NCBI GenBank assembly: GCA_900404475.1
Contig: OUQQ01000198.1
Location: forward strand, 1 to 64,000
From: Spongospora subterranea
Taxonomy: Eukaryota; Endomyxa; Phytomyxea; Plasmodiophorida; Plasmodiophoridae
Reading direction: 5' to 3'
Length of the DNA: 64,000 bases
Both the position numbers and the translations under genes were made by a program. The notes under the pieces are model-generated. The model saw only the letters and a list, made by a program, of their open reading frames with translations. It searched no databases and had not been told where the DNA came from. The number at the start of each line of letters is the position of its first letter. The first letter of the stretch is position 1. Positions 1 to 12,239 of the stretch are shown here, piece by piece.

Positions 1-98
1 ACTCGCGAAAACCTTCAAGTTCATATTACTATGGCGCGCGTTTCAAACTCCGTAAAAATGACGCTTTGGCTCCAAAATGGAGCTCAGACCTCCATTTT

Positions 99-132
99 CA
101 AAACGCCATAATTTCGCCATTATGGAGTTTTG
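99..132. repeat. Short inverted repeat (14-bp arms, 6-nt loop)
   Basis: The arms at 99-112 and 119-132 are complementary at 13 of 14 positions around a TTCGCC loop. Smaller palindromic copies of the CTCCAAAATGGAG type lie beside it at about 70-95 and 195-215. The rest of 1-400 holds no gene I can support; the open frame at 77-313 is not protein-like. Confidence 0.55.
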
Positions 133-406
133 TACTGGGACGACCAGAATGTGCCAGACAGTTCACGGTGTTTTACTAAAATGGCATAACGCTCCATTCT
201 GGAGTTTTGAAGGCAAAAGCATTACCCCTTTCTTCCAAATCTGCGCAACCTTGCTACAGTGCGCCCTACTGGCGGACAGAAAGATTTCCCGATCATTATT
301 TTTGAATTTTTAATAAAAAACTTTATCTAAATAAGCACATATCCGTCAATCATACGTTGCCCGCAAAGTCCCGTGAGTTTTTTATGGAACTCGTTATTTT
401 TAGTTC

Positions 407-465
407 GGGCAAACTCACAAGGGTTTCAAAACCCGGTGTTCGTGAGTTTCACGCGAGTTTTGCCC
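407..465. repeat. Nested inverted repeats just before the SMC4 start
   Basis: GGGCAAACTC at 407-416 can pair with GAGTTTTGCCC at 455-465 (one bulge). AAACTCAC at 411-418 can pair with GTGAGTTT at 442-449, and GGGTTT with AAACCC at 421-434. The block ends one base before the ATG at 467. It could be a 5'UTR hairpin or a promoter palindrome; the sequence alone cannot say which. Confidence 0.45.
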
Positions 466-466
466 A

Positions 467-3400
467 ATGAGTGACACCGAAAAAGAAAGCTCGTCGAGCT
501 CACAGGACTCTGACGACGATTGCCACCTTGCGGACAACACTAATGTACACATGACATATCCGTCAATGCATCTCTGTCAACCTTTGTACACATGTGTACG
601 AACTACAGATGTACATGTGAGGGATGACGAGGGTCACTGCTTGACTACCGACCACTCATATTCAACTATAATCGGTACTCCTTTTCTATGGATAAGGAGG
701 ATGATGGCGAATATATGTCAGCCACGTCCAATGACGACGAGCGATCGAGAGATCAAGACAATCGGGAAAACGAATCGTTAATAGCCGAAAGCGTGGGGGA
801 CGACCAAGAACCAGATCGTGCCGAAGAAGGGCCTGTGAACGGACCGTCATTAACAGATAACAAAACGAATCATCACCGTTTGGGAACTCGTTTGATTATT
901 GAACAAATGGAGCTTCAAGATTTCAAATCATACGCTGGAACCCGAGTAATCGGTCCTTTCCACAAGGTTATTCTATTGGACGTGGCCCTAGAAACACCTA
1001 ACTTTTCTTGCAGAGGTTCTCTTCCGTTGTTGGTCCGAATGGAAGTATGTCATACTTAAGGGATTCACAACAACAGAATAATATCGAGATTCTAAATTAC
1101 AGGTGGAAAAAGCAATGTAATAGATGCACTATTGTTCGTGTTCGGCAAACGAGCCTCTCAGATTCGCTTAAAGAAAGTTTCCGAACTGATTCATAACTCA
1201 GAGCACTTTCAAAATCTTCCTAGCGCCACAGTTACAGTCCGATTCGTCGACATTGTCGATTCGGGTGATGATGATGACTACGAAAGGATCCCCGGTTTGG
1301 GACCATATTTAGCAGTTCATTACATTGTTCCAATGATTTTTTTATTAGGATCTGAGCTTGTGGTTAGCCGCACGGCATATCGAAACAATACTTCTAAGTA
1401 TTTCATAAACGGTCAAAGCAGTACGTATACTGAGGTTACTACTCTTTTGATGTCGAAAGGGATCGATCTTGACCACAATCGATTTCTCATCCTGCAAGGC
1501 GAGGTAAAGAAGCCCTTTGACTAGAACTTTCAACTTAAATTGGTTTAGGTGGAACAAATTGCTATGATGAAACCGAAAAGCACCTCACCAGGAGAAACCG
1601 GAATTTTAGAGTATTTAGAAGACATTATTGGGTCAAATACGTACGTGGAAAAAATTCAAGCCGCCCAAGTCGAAGTAAGCCAAGTCCAAGCTTCCACTTG
1701 GCCGGTGGTTATTTATTGAACAAACTAGGTTGAGAATCTGCAACAAGATTTACACAGCAAATCCACGCGTCTCAAACTATCTGAAAGAGAGCGAGATTGC
1801 TTAGAGGTTCATAAGCTGCTGTTCCTTTTTTCTTCTTTTTATCGTATTATTTAGGCTTCTAAAGACGAAGCTGTGGCTTTTCTCCAGGAGGAGCATCGCT
1901 TACTCCGCGCGAAAGCTAACCTATATCAGGTATATGTTAATGAGGCGACAGAAAACGTTCAGACAGTTAATCAAAAAGCGGTACGGCGTCTTGTTACCGC
2001 AACTTGCTCCAACGGTTAAACATCTTTCTCAGGACGAACTGAACGCCAAATTGCAGTCAGAGGTGAACAAGCATCAAAGCACCGAAAAGGTAGAATATTA
2101 AGCTGCAATTTGCTCGGCTCAAAATTTATATTTGAAAAGGCTCTTGAAGACAATCAAACCAAAATCGGACAGCTTAAGAATCAATTTGCATCATGTGAAG
2201 CTGAGCTAGCACGATTTCAAGCGGAATTCGATCATTTAGATAGGCGAGATGTTCAGCTTCGCGAAAATTCTAAGCATACATCTATCAAACTAAAATCCTT
2301 ACGGTCTAAAGTCAAGAAGGAGAACAATAAGATTTCTCAATTCCGCAATGTTGGTATCCTGTCGTTTATACAACGTTAATTTGAGTTCATTATCATACAG
2401 GTCATAGAAGAATGTCAATCGACGTTACCAGAACTTCGTGCCACCATTGAACGACGTCAGCGAGATTTAGAAGACGCTGATCAAGAACGCAAACGTTTAT
2501 TTGGCATCGTTTGCTCAAAAACCGAAGGATTGAGACAACAAATGGAATCTAAACAGAAGCTTTTGATTCCTTTGCGCCAGGCTGTAATGCACGCTATCGA
2601 TTCTCTTTTATCTACTTATTTCATTTAGATTAACCATGCAGATCAGCGTCATTCTGGTATTTTGGCTGAGTTACAAATCTTCGATTCAAGCGTATCGTCG
2701 GCAGAATCTAATTTGCAGAAAAGTTCTGCGACATCTAAAGACCTGGAGTCTCAAATGAACACGTATACAACTTCCGTCAAGGTTTGTGTGCCCCCGTACT
2801 CCCCATGCTGCGACTTACGGTTATCATTCAGGACATTTCAAAAACCATCGGAATCAACGTTAAGCGGAATCAATCGATCGAAACTGAGCTGGGTCAAGTG
2901 ATGACACAGCTTTCTCAAATTGAATCGCAACTGGCACTATTTAGGGGCGAATACGAACAGGTTTCATTCTTCACATCTAACTTTGCAGTAACTCAGAGCT
3001 GCATAGGGACGACAAAAATGTATTCAGAACAACAACCGTGGCAGTGTATTAGCGGCAATGTCTGCATTGAAATCGTCAGGAGCTGTCCCTGGGATATATG
3101 TATGTTATTTCTGTCTTGGCTTTCTTAATATTGACATTACACTATAATAGGGCAGGCTTGGTAGTTTAGGTTCTATATCCTTAGAGTATGACGTCGCCGT
3201 TTCCACAGCATGCCCCTCCCTTAACCACATTGTCGTGGACACGATAGAAACGGCACAGAAGTGCACCAGTTATCTCAGGGAAAAGAAGGCTGGCAACACA
3301 ACGTTCATTATCATGGATAAAATCCGGAACGTTGAGGGTCAGATGTCTAAACCTTTTAAAGCAATCCCAAATGCTGCCCGGTAAGAGCAAGCATCAAATA

Positions 3401-5837
3401 ATGGAAATCAATGCAGAAACTCACCCTGTCTTTCAACTAGTTTGTTTGATTTAGTGACTGTCCCAAAACCTGAACTACGAACTGCATTTTACTTCGCCTT
3501 GAGAAATACATTAGTGACTCAAGATTTAGAACAAGCGACGAAGTAGAGTATTCACTTCCATGACAGCGGAGGCAGATATCGCTAACCTCGCACCTCTCAG
3601 GATCAGTTTTGAAGGGGGTACTAGGCGACGAGTCGTTACTTTACAAGGAGAGCTAATTGATCCTTCTGGGACTATGTCCGGTGGAGGGCATCACGCTGTT
3701 AGCGGTAGCCTCGGGACGTCCTCCTCTTCTACATCAGATAATCAAATTAGTGACGATCGGCTCCAAGTTAGCCTGCGTTTTAGCTGTTTCATGCTTTGAT
3801 TGACCCGTTTCAGGAGCTCGAACGTTTAATTGCCAAAAGTATGAACGAAATGACAGAGCTCCAGCAAAATCGGCGCAGTTTGACGCTAGAGTTAGACGTC
3901 ATTACCAGTGAGCTACAAACGTCAAATTTGGCACTTAGCAAGGCCAAAGAGAGCCTTTCGGCAGTGCTTCAGGTATGAGGGCAACTTCTTAAGTTGTGCT
4001 ACTACTAATTGTACAATAGATGCAAAAAGAAATTGAACGTCAAATCTCGGACCAAAAATCGGCTTTGAAAAACGCATCCAGGGCCAAAGGCAAGGCAAAT
4101 TCCGACTTTGCTGCTAAAAAACTGAAGGCGGAGCAAGATATTGATCTCGCTCGAAGTGATGCTGAATCTCTTGAACGAGAAGTTCAAGAATTTGAGCAGA
4201 AAATCTTGGACGCCGGGGGGCAATCGCTCCAGGATCAAGTATTTCTTGGGTTATCCATCATCGCGATCACTTTAGTCACCTCTTTTAATTCAGGTTAAAG
4301 CGATTCAGATGATTAATGCCGAGATCGAGCAACTCAGAAAATCTTGCACAGAGCAGGAAGTAAACCGCGATTGCGGGGAGAAAGGCATCAAGTCGTCCGA
4401 CAAAGCAATCAATAAGCTTGAGCAAGACATTGCGCAGGTTCTCACTGAAACTTACATTCTGATCTTTTTTTGAGTCCATTTTCAGGCTGAAGCCGATTTA
4501 AAAACAAGTGACGCATCCCTTTTGGAGCTTGAAGAACTAGCTGAGCAGGTGGTGTCGAATAAAGAAAGCGCTGTCGAAGCTGTGCAAGCAACTGAGCAGC
4601 AGCTACGAAGCTTAGAAAGTACACACCAAAAAATGGTTAAAGACTACGAAGTCGCGCGTAGTGTTCAAGTTGAAATCAAAATTCAACTAGAAGACTGTCA
4701 ACGTTTGTATAACGAAAACGTGAAGAAGGTGAATTCATTGGTTGTGTTTCATGGGCATTTCAATAATATTCATTTCGAAGGCGGAAGCTTGGTCTCAAAA
4801 ACTTAACGAGATTTCGGACCAACTGCAATCTAACAAAGGCAATCCTTTCATGCAGACCGAAACAGACGAATTCATGACAGATGATAAAGAAAGCTTGCAG
4901 TCAGTTATCTCGACCTGGGTTTTTCACGGTGGTCAAACGTATGAAATAGGTCGCAAGTTGCCGCACTTGAAGAATCTTTAGCTTCAATGAAACCAAATGT
5001 GAATGCGATTGACGAATATGCTGCCGCTGATGGTTCTTATCGGGTGATAACGCAAATATGTTCTGCAAACGCACCGAGTCAACGTTCCATATAGAACCAT
5101 CTTTCCGAGTTTGAAAGAACCTCCAATAGCCTCAATAGCGCTCGCTACTCCATGGAAGATCTCCAACGTCAGCGGTTTGAATCATTTATGGCTGGATTTC
5201 GAATTATTACCTTGAAGCTCAAGGAAATGTACCAAATGTTGACGCTAGGTATGGGCACTGCTGATGTGTGGCGGTTCGTTATTCACGTGATAATTTCTAG
5301 GTGGAGATGCCGAACTAGAGCTTGTCGACAGTCTTGACCCTTTTTCCGAAGGAATTGTCTTCTCTGTTCGGCCTCCAAAAAAAAGTTGGAAAAATATATC
5401 CAATCTCAGCGGAGGAGAGAAGGTGGGCTGTTTCGACTGGACGCTCTGAAGTCTATATAATAATGTCTTTAGACCTTAAGTTCCTTGGCTCTGGTATTTG
5501 CTTTGCATTACTACAAGCCTACCCCGTACGTTCTTTAGATGCCTCAGTTCCGATATTGAACACGATTGTAGGCTCTATGTGATGGATGAAATCGACGCTG
5601 CTCTCGATTTTAAAAACGTCTCGATTGTTGCGAACTACATCCGCGATCGAGCACAAAACGGGCAGTTCATCATTATTTCATTGAGAAACAACATGTTTGA
5701 ATTGGCGAATCGCTTGGTGGGCATTTATAAGAATGACAATGCTTCAAAGACAATAACCATAGTATTTACCGTCTGTATGGCGTTCCACTGAATTTCTAAT
5801 GATGACTTAGGATCCCAAACATTTTTCAGTTATCTGA
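467..5837 (+). CDS. SMC4: SMC4, condensin core ATPase subunit (about 20 exons)
   Basis: SMC4 pairs with SMC2 in condensin and uses an ABC-type ATPase head to compact mitotic chromosomes. The Walker A motif GPNGSGKSN spans 1030-1115, with an intron splitting its serine codon. After the first head half (FKSYAG at about 925-945, ILQGEVEQIAMMKPK at 1490-1580) come long coiled coils. A hinge follows at about 3175-3360 (HIVVDTIETA), then the family motif VVTLQGELIDPSGTMSGGG at 3630-3690. The second coiled coil leads to the signature NLSGGEK at about 5400-5422 and Walker B MDEIDAALD at 5581-5607. The last 9-codon exon, 5811-5837, gives the usual DPKHFSVI end after a 49-nt intron. Introns are about 45-65 nt. 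The start at 467 with an intron at 545-696 keeps frame; 688 is an alternative ATG. About 1,400 residues is normal for SMC4. Exon edges are my own and approximate. Confidence 0.95.
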
Positions 5838-5926
5838 CACCCATATGTATTATACAATTCTAATTTGAATTATTGATCAGCGATTGTCCAAAAATATTTT
5901 CTGGTTGGTGAAAGGCATGTAAATCT

Positions 5927-6233
5927 CTAGACCTTTTCCCATAAGCAATGACGATTAGAATTTGGCGATTTGATCAGCTTGAGAATGGCGTGCGATGGAT
6001 TTAATGCAAGGGAGTACGCTCTTTCCCATCGCTCCAATCTTGACAAACCAATGCATGGTCCCATGCTCAAGTCCATATCAAATCGCCGCAAAACAATTTC
6101 GTCCGCACTGACATTTCCCCAGCCATAGCACTCTGGTTGGCTACCTAGCAAACCAATATTAGACACGTTCCACAGCGACTCGCTCCACTTTTACTGCATC
6201 CAACAGATTCTTCGGCAACGGAAGCTTTGACAT
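5927..6233 (-). CDS. POLD4: POLD4-like small subunit of DNA polymerase delta
   Basis: The C-terminal half matches the conserved core of DNA polymerase delta subunit 4: a leucine-arginine-rich lead into FDMD, then GPCIGLSRLERWERA and LALNP. These correspond to the family's FDL..., GPCTG(I)TRLQRW.RA and LGLNP blocks. POLD4 stabilises the replicative polymerase delta holoenzyme and often carries an N-terminal PCNA-binding motif. No PIP box is evident here. The main exon runs 6153-5927. An ATG at 6233 opens a short 5' exon (MSKLPLPKNLLDA) that could join by a roughly 64-nt GT-AG intron, but that junction is uncertain. The stop lies 90 bp from the end of convergent SMC4. At about 80-90 residues it is short but within the family range. 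Confidence 0.75.
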
Positions 6234-6409
6234 CTACATGCCGTCGTTTTCTTTGCCGCTGGTCAACAAACATTACTTGCCTTGTTATCGCTATATTGTT
6301 AAGGTGGTTCGTTTTGTCCGGTATTCAATCCTATCTGTACCGTTCATGGCCCTGGCTGTCACAGATATGTTCACATTTGCGGGCTGACTTTTATTGGTTC
6401 AGGGGGTTT

Positions 6410-8906
6410 TCAGGAAGTTCTCCATGTAACAGCCAGCGCAGTCCAGCAGGCAACAACATTTTCAGCGTATGGGACGACATAGACTCGAAATGCAAGATGA
6501 ACTGACGATCCAGGTGTTTTCAGAATTTCTACAGCTGTTTCCGTCAGAGTTAAATGCGACATGATCTTTGTCTGCGGTCCTTAATGAGAAAACTTTTCGC
6601 ACCATACATTGAGATTATCAACGCACCGGGTTTGTGTGATCGAACTGGCATGGATATGCTTTAAATGAGAAATGGATCGGGACTATGTTCTTGATGCCTT
6701 GCTGAAACACTGACGACAAAGGGTTAGTTTTCTCTGATTACATTATCGTTCAATGTGACTTTGTCTGACAAGAGTTCCCGAATGTGATTCCCATAAGGCA
6801 TTGTGATTCGTATGCCGCCAGGGCTGGGCTTAGGCAATTCGATAGTTGCTCATCCCAAACGGTATCTTCTTGGAAATTGTCTCGTCGGTATTCCTCGATC
6901 AGTTTGCAGACGGCGCTCTCTGTCTGCACTGCCACAGTAATCGGATCAATGATGTTTGGCATTATTGTTGTCGCAGCAGCACACGAAGGTAATGCTCGAA
7001 TGACTTGCGTCGGCAGCGCTTTCCATAGGGATCCATTCAGTAAATCCCATTTTGTTGATTTGACAGTGTCATCGATCTGAGGTTTCCTCTTAACCTACAT
7101 TGAGTCCGGTTCAAGATTGACCCAACCTGAATGTTAGCGTAGAACTGATCATCGTTGAATAGGCATCCCACCGTCTCGAATTCAAACGTTGCGTCAACAT
7201 TCATTGCGTTCTGAATCCATGAATCGTAAAGGTTTCCATTCTATGAGGGTGCCCAATTTTTATCGCTCTAACCGTTCTGTCTAACGAGAATATCCTCCCT
7301 GTTATGCTCTCCCAAAACATGACTTGATTTCTGCTCTCTCTGGTGACGACCCAGCAATGAAACACCCCTCCGAGTTTCTACCACCCTTTTTCCATGAGAT
7401 TGACAAATTGTGCAAAACTGATGTGTGTTCTCCCATACTTTACCACAGCATACATAAGCGTCGAGTCCGAATCCCAAAAGTAGACTGCAGAGAAGAACAC
7501 AATGATCTTCGACGCCACCGTAACCTGAATCCGATCCTAAGCGCACTGCGACATTGGCCAGCTGGTGTCGTCTACCTCGGCTCAAGAACAGGCTCGGGCT
7601 GTTCCAAATATTTGTTTTTTCTCCACCAAGCTCCATATCAGTGTTGAACGGTAATAATCTTTGACCAAATGTTCAGATCATGTCGTGTCATCCAGTTGCC
7701 ATTGCCAACGTACCTGACAAATCGAGCAGCGTGCATTGCCGTCAACAACAACCTCCCTGCGTATAGTGGACGAATCAAAGAGCAAACGAAAATTCGCTCC
7801 TCATCTTCGTTGTTAACGAACAGCTTGATAGACCGGTTCTGTTATTGCGATTTAGTTTGAAAAAAATCATCGAGCTATGAACTTTACTTGGTGATCTGGT
7901 CGCAACTGGAGGAAATCGCTCCACCAAGATCTTGCATAAGAGTGAAACCGGCGGATTGCTGCATTTCTCGTCGACAGCTCTGCGGCAATCTGTTCAGCAA
8001 TCTTGGCACCATCGAAAAACTTCCCAGAGGAAAGGCGTTTGGGAAGTGGCGCGATCTCCAGCTCCAATTCCAGTTTGCCAATCGGGGAGACCAATCCAGT
8101 TGCTTTTCGGCCGGAAAGTTCCACAGACAGCGCCATGAAACCGCTCTCAAGAACCCCCCTTTGGAACTTCTTGAATTTGCAGAAAAGATTTTCGAGGGGG
8201 TTTTACCTCCATTCCACGTATTGCGATGATAATACTTCCCGAAGTCTCGACCGTTGTTGTTCTTTCACCATTGTTATGTGGAGTCGATGATGGACCGCTA
8301 GGAGATCCCGGAAAGGGATCATCCCTCGGCTCTGCTCTCCCTGCAGATCGACGATGAAATCGTCGCAAAATTCCGGGTCTGTCTGGACAGGAACCGGTTT
8401 GGAAACGAACCGATGTCGACCAAATCCTAGAATCATTAACAGGCTCGAGTTGGAATTCTACTAATTGTCGTTAATAAAGTCAACAGTGGATTACTCAACG
8501 ACCCCTAACTGATTCTTCCTCGAAAAGAGGGTCGATAAATTCCGATCCGGCCTTCAGTTTGACGATAAGGTATCGTCGGTCACGAGCGATCTTGGGCCCT
8601 TTTGCGAGTAAGGGTGCTTGCGACAGTGCGGCGATCACTTCCTGGATAATCCCGTTCTGACGTAATACCTGAATCACGTGATCATCACCTGCGAAATCCA
8701 GATTCTTCTCTTGAAGAAACCCGGAAATTGTTCGGCGAATGTGATCGTAAACGTCTGCACGCACGACAGTGAAAACTGGAACGAATTTGAGATGAGTTTC
8801 TCTCACTGTTCTCCTTCAGATGAGAATCGATAGCGCTCTTCAGACGATGGATAACAGCGGTAGGTAGTTCATGATGTGGCTGCGGGTTGGTGTCGTTGAG
8901 TCCCAT
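6410..8906 (-). CDS. CEP76: CEP76-like centrosomal/centriolar protein
   Basis: CEP76 restrains centriole reduplication in animals and occurs in ciliated eukaryotes. Reading the minus strand and removing short introns gives CEP76 blocks in order. There is an N-terminal helix (LPTAVIHRLKSAI at about 8870-8825), then VYDHIRRTISGFL. A C2-like segment follows with FVSKPVPVQTDPEF (about 8420-8380), YVEWR (about 8205) and WWSDFLQLRP (about 7900). The protease-like part has DHCVLLCSLLLGFGLDAYVC (about 7490-7430), VGCLFNDDQFYANIQ (7170-7120), the TVWDEQLSNCLSPALAAYE block (about 6870-6810) and a last exon ending HLAFRVYVV to the stop at 6410. The start at 8906 precedes the first conserved helix; an in-frame extension upstream exists. 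Several introns are 45-60 nt. Whether the transglutaminase-like domain is catalytic cannot be judged. It implies centrioles or basal bodies in this organism. Confidence 0.88.
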
Positions 8907-10467
8907 CACCTGGCGTTCGATTGTGGCCGGCTTGAGCCCCGGGCGTACCGGTCGTTGATAGCTGTTGCTGTTGAACCCTTTCGCAACAGGTGTGACTATA
9001 ATATGGGACAGTTTTATCGCCAACACGATCAGTGGGAAACCCAGACCAGAGGCGCTTCTCGAAACAGCCATTACCGAATTCAAAGCGGAACTTGCGGAAT
9101 TGAAGCCAGATTCAATTGAACAATTGGGACGGATATATTTCAGTAGTTTTTAATTTTGAGAAGCAAACTCTGATTGGATATGCTTTTATTGATTTCTTTA
9201 ATCACATTTTTCAAGTTGCCGATCGCTCTTAGAAACCATATTGAGGAAATGCACTTTCTTTTCTCAACTCGCCTTTCATTGGAATTGCTCTCGATGATTT
9301 CCTTGGAGCATTTATTGATCGTGTCCAATAAGGTGCGACCTTGTGTGCTGTGATTTGGCATTGGGGTATTTTTAAACACGGTTTGAAATTGTTCTGAAAT
9401 ACAATTCGACTTGTTTTTTCGATGACGGTGGTTTGTGTTCATACAATGCCGATCGTCATCTCCTCTGTTATGTTGGTCAACCATTCAAAATATATACTCT
9501 GAATACGATTTCAGGGTCGAGCGAATTATAGCTCAAGGATAGCCAGCTCTTACAAGGTGTTGTTTCCAGGATGGACATTTCTATTGGCAGTTGGCAGGCC
9601 CGTCATCCGACTTGGTTTCGTCATCTCGGGCTTATTTGATGCATTATTTGTGTTTTTGCACATGTTTGTGCCTTTTTGTCAGGTTTGATATAGAGCTTGT
9701 CAAATATTGCATATTGTTTCCATCCGATACGGTCTATATCCAACAGAAGCCTTCAGGTCTGAGCCGAATTGTTTCAAAATTCAATCTAGCAGTTGGCATG
9801 AGTGCAACGACTTCTCTGATTCGGTCACGACTATTTCAGTTCTATAACGGTGATAAAATTAAGGCCAATCAACCGTAATTGCTTGACTGTTCTCAGTTTA
9901 TTTTGCTGCCAAGGACTAAATCGGCGATATTCATTCAGCTTAACCTGTTTTGTGTTCTCCAACAACTCCTCCGAATATCTGTCAGGGTTGTACTTGAGTG
10001 TTGGCCAGAAAAGAGCATCATCTGTGGACTGTGGAACCTTCACGTCTTTGCGCAATTATGTTTCCACTACAGTAGATGCAGCCCCAATGCTTACGCGTGC
10101 AGTATCGTTAGAACTGACACCGACAGACACCCGACGTCAATGAGGGTTGCTCCCATGATCAGTGGCAGTGTCACAGTGGCGTAACCTTCCGGTCCTGACT
10201 GTACACGGGGTCATGGCGGTACTGTAGTCTTATTTAACTGCCGACGTGTGTTCCACAACCATATTTCGGCGACTTATTGGTCACAATCTCGGGGGAAACC
10301 AAAATCGCCCCATCGCCGCCGATTTCGTCCGGGTCGATGAAAGATTATGAATAATGGCGACCGTTTTCGGTTGGTACGACCCCGGTGATCCGTTCTGATA
10401 TCACTTGTATACGAATCTACCCACGATATTGTTCATCCCTCCGTCATTCATCCTGAAAGCTGAAGTC
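8907..10467. other. Intergenic region, no firmly supported gene
   Basis: Contains several short open frames. The most protein-like is on the minus strand at 10055-9831 (about 74 residues, FWPTLKYNPDRYSEELLENT...). It begins at a TTG just after a TAA and might be the last exon of a small gene with a hydrophobic first exon near 10160 (MGATLIDVGCLSV), but the splice phases I tried do not join them. A basic minus-strand frame at 9484-9140 is unrecognised. The promoters of CEP76 (leftward) and the first PLC gene (rightward) should lie here. Confidence 0.4.
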
Positions 10468-11635
10468 ATGTGGAAAGGTTGGGCTGCAACCTGTTGTATT
10501 TTTTCTGGCGCGGTACTGACACCTTTTATTTCGATGTGAAGACGACAAAGCTGCCGGAACTGTCGAATGTTCGAATTGGATGGGACAGCATCGCGATATG
10601 ATCGCCAGATTTCCAATCAGTTCATTAGCTATTGCTGGAAGTCATAATTCTGGATCGTACGCTATCCACGGTTCGCGTCCACAGCGCGCTTGGGATTGTG
10701 ATCCCAGCATAGCGCGATATTTTCATCTCCCCGGTTTCCCCACAATCGTTCGACGATGGGCCAAGGTCAGTTCTATGCAAGTGCTTTTTTGTTCAGTTTC
10801 ATCATTCGTCCCGTTGTAGTGCCAGACGAGTTCAATTCGCGACCAACTGTTGAACGGAATCCGGTATTTGGACGTGAGATTGAGCTGTGACACGGATAAT
10901 GGGCGAATGTTCCTATGCCACGCTGTCTGCTTCATATCATTTGATGATTTTTGCACACAGTTGATCGATTTCTCGGATTCGCATCCGTCCGAGATTATTC
11001 TTGTCGATGTCAACCATGTGTATGTGGATCCCAACGCCCCAGCCCATAGTTGGGCCATCAAGAATCATTATCACACGATCTTGGATCGGTTAATCGAGGC
11101 AATTGGACGAAATCGTATCGTTGATCGAGAATGTTCCCCTTCGACAACCATTTCCAAAATATTGGAAGCCCGTCCTCGAATAATATTGATATTCGACAAT
11201 GCCGAAGCGGCAGAATCAAGGCATATTTGGGGACCGGATACAATCACCTCAGCTTGGCCAAATTCCAACAAGATGACGCGTGTTTTGGATCACGCGGTTC
11301 TAGAATGTGTTTCGAATCGTGATGCGTCAAGGCTGCATGTGATGCAGTTGCTGCTGACCTGCAAACCGAGCGATATCGCCAAGAATATCTATGGGAACCT
11401 CATCAATCATAGCAGGCGTTTGACGTACCATGCGCCCCAGTTCATCTTCGAACAATGTCGGAAGGATGGCGCGTTGTTGAGGCACTTCAACGTGGTAATC
11501 ATGGACGACTGCTGCCATAGCAATGGCGCATTGGCGCTAGCGGCGATCGAGATCAACCTGATGAAGTATGAATCCATGGCCTATCCTCCTATTTATCATT
11601 CTCTGCATTCACCACAACAAACACCACCCAATTAG
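10468..11635 (+). CDS. PI-PLC X-domain (PLCXD-type) protein, copy A
   Basis: Two clear exons, 10580-10765 and 10820-11635, are joined by a 54-nt intron in phase 0. They encode a phosphatidylinositol-specific phospholipase C X domain. Family landmarks are AGSHNSGSY with the first catalytic-type histidine, RRWAK-CQT across the junction, GIRYLDVRL, LCHAV at the second histidine position, and ILVDVNHVYVD. The late SAWPNSN...LHVMQLLLT segment matches PLCXD proteins. There is no C2, PH or Y domain, so it is a stand-alone X-domain enzyme or pseudoenzyme. The glycine normally after the second histidine is alanine here (CHA versus CHG in copy B). ATG 10580 is internal to a frame open from 10520. A possible signal-peptide exon starts at 10468 (MWKGWAATCCIFSG), but I could not find a splice that keeps frame, so the 5' end is provisional. 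Copy B lies 6 kb downstream in the same orientation. Confidence 0.85.
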
Positions 11636-12239
11636 TGTATTTTTTATTACAAACAAACCATACCGTTCTAACTCGACTGCAATGGTCAAGGAGTGTTTGC
11701 GAAACTCGACATATTTTCGTTGACCTCATTAGACAGCCGGTAATGTCAGATCAACGACGTTCGCCCAACACGCGATGATCAGCAGTCAGCTGAATGAACG
11801 ATCGCGTTCCGCAATCGTCCCAAAGTATGTCGATTCCATCGCCATCACCCGATATTTGCGTGTGGCGGGATATATGTTCATCAATCTTTGTCCTTTGCCA
11901 ATTGTAAGTCTTCCATGGGTTTTCGAAAAACCACTAATATCTTGTGCCCTACGCCGTTCCATTTCTGAACCATTCCTCATACCGACCACGCTGAACTTAA
12001 TGATGGAATCTGTCCTCCGTTTGCTCGCGCACCTCTGTCTTTTGCCGATATTGGTGAAATTGAGGTTTGGCTCCTGTACGGATGAAAACGCAGGAATGGC
12101 GGAACGCGCTGGGTTTTCTCCAGCGTTTCCTTGATCCTTTCCCTCAGTCTTCCCACGTCCACCGGACCCGACCCTTCTTGCTTCCTTTCTCGTGCACATT
12201 TCTCTGGTCACTCCCAGTTGGTCCTGATTGAGGACCTCC
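11636..12239. other. Downstream of PLC copy A, nothing recognised
   Basis: Overlapping open frames occur on both strands (plus 11775-12134, minus 12241-11786) but none shows a family motif. A possible donor GTAAGT at about 11904 follows a hydrophobic stretch on the plus strand; this may be a lone exon remnant. Confidence 0.35.

Noticed and set aside
9831..10160. Possible two-exon small membrane protein on the minus strand
   Set aside because: The tested donor and acceptor pairs do not keep frame and no family is recognised, so it is only noted in the intergenic entry.
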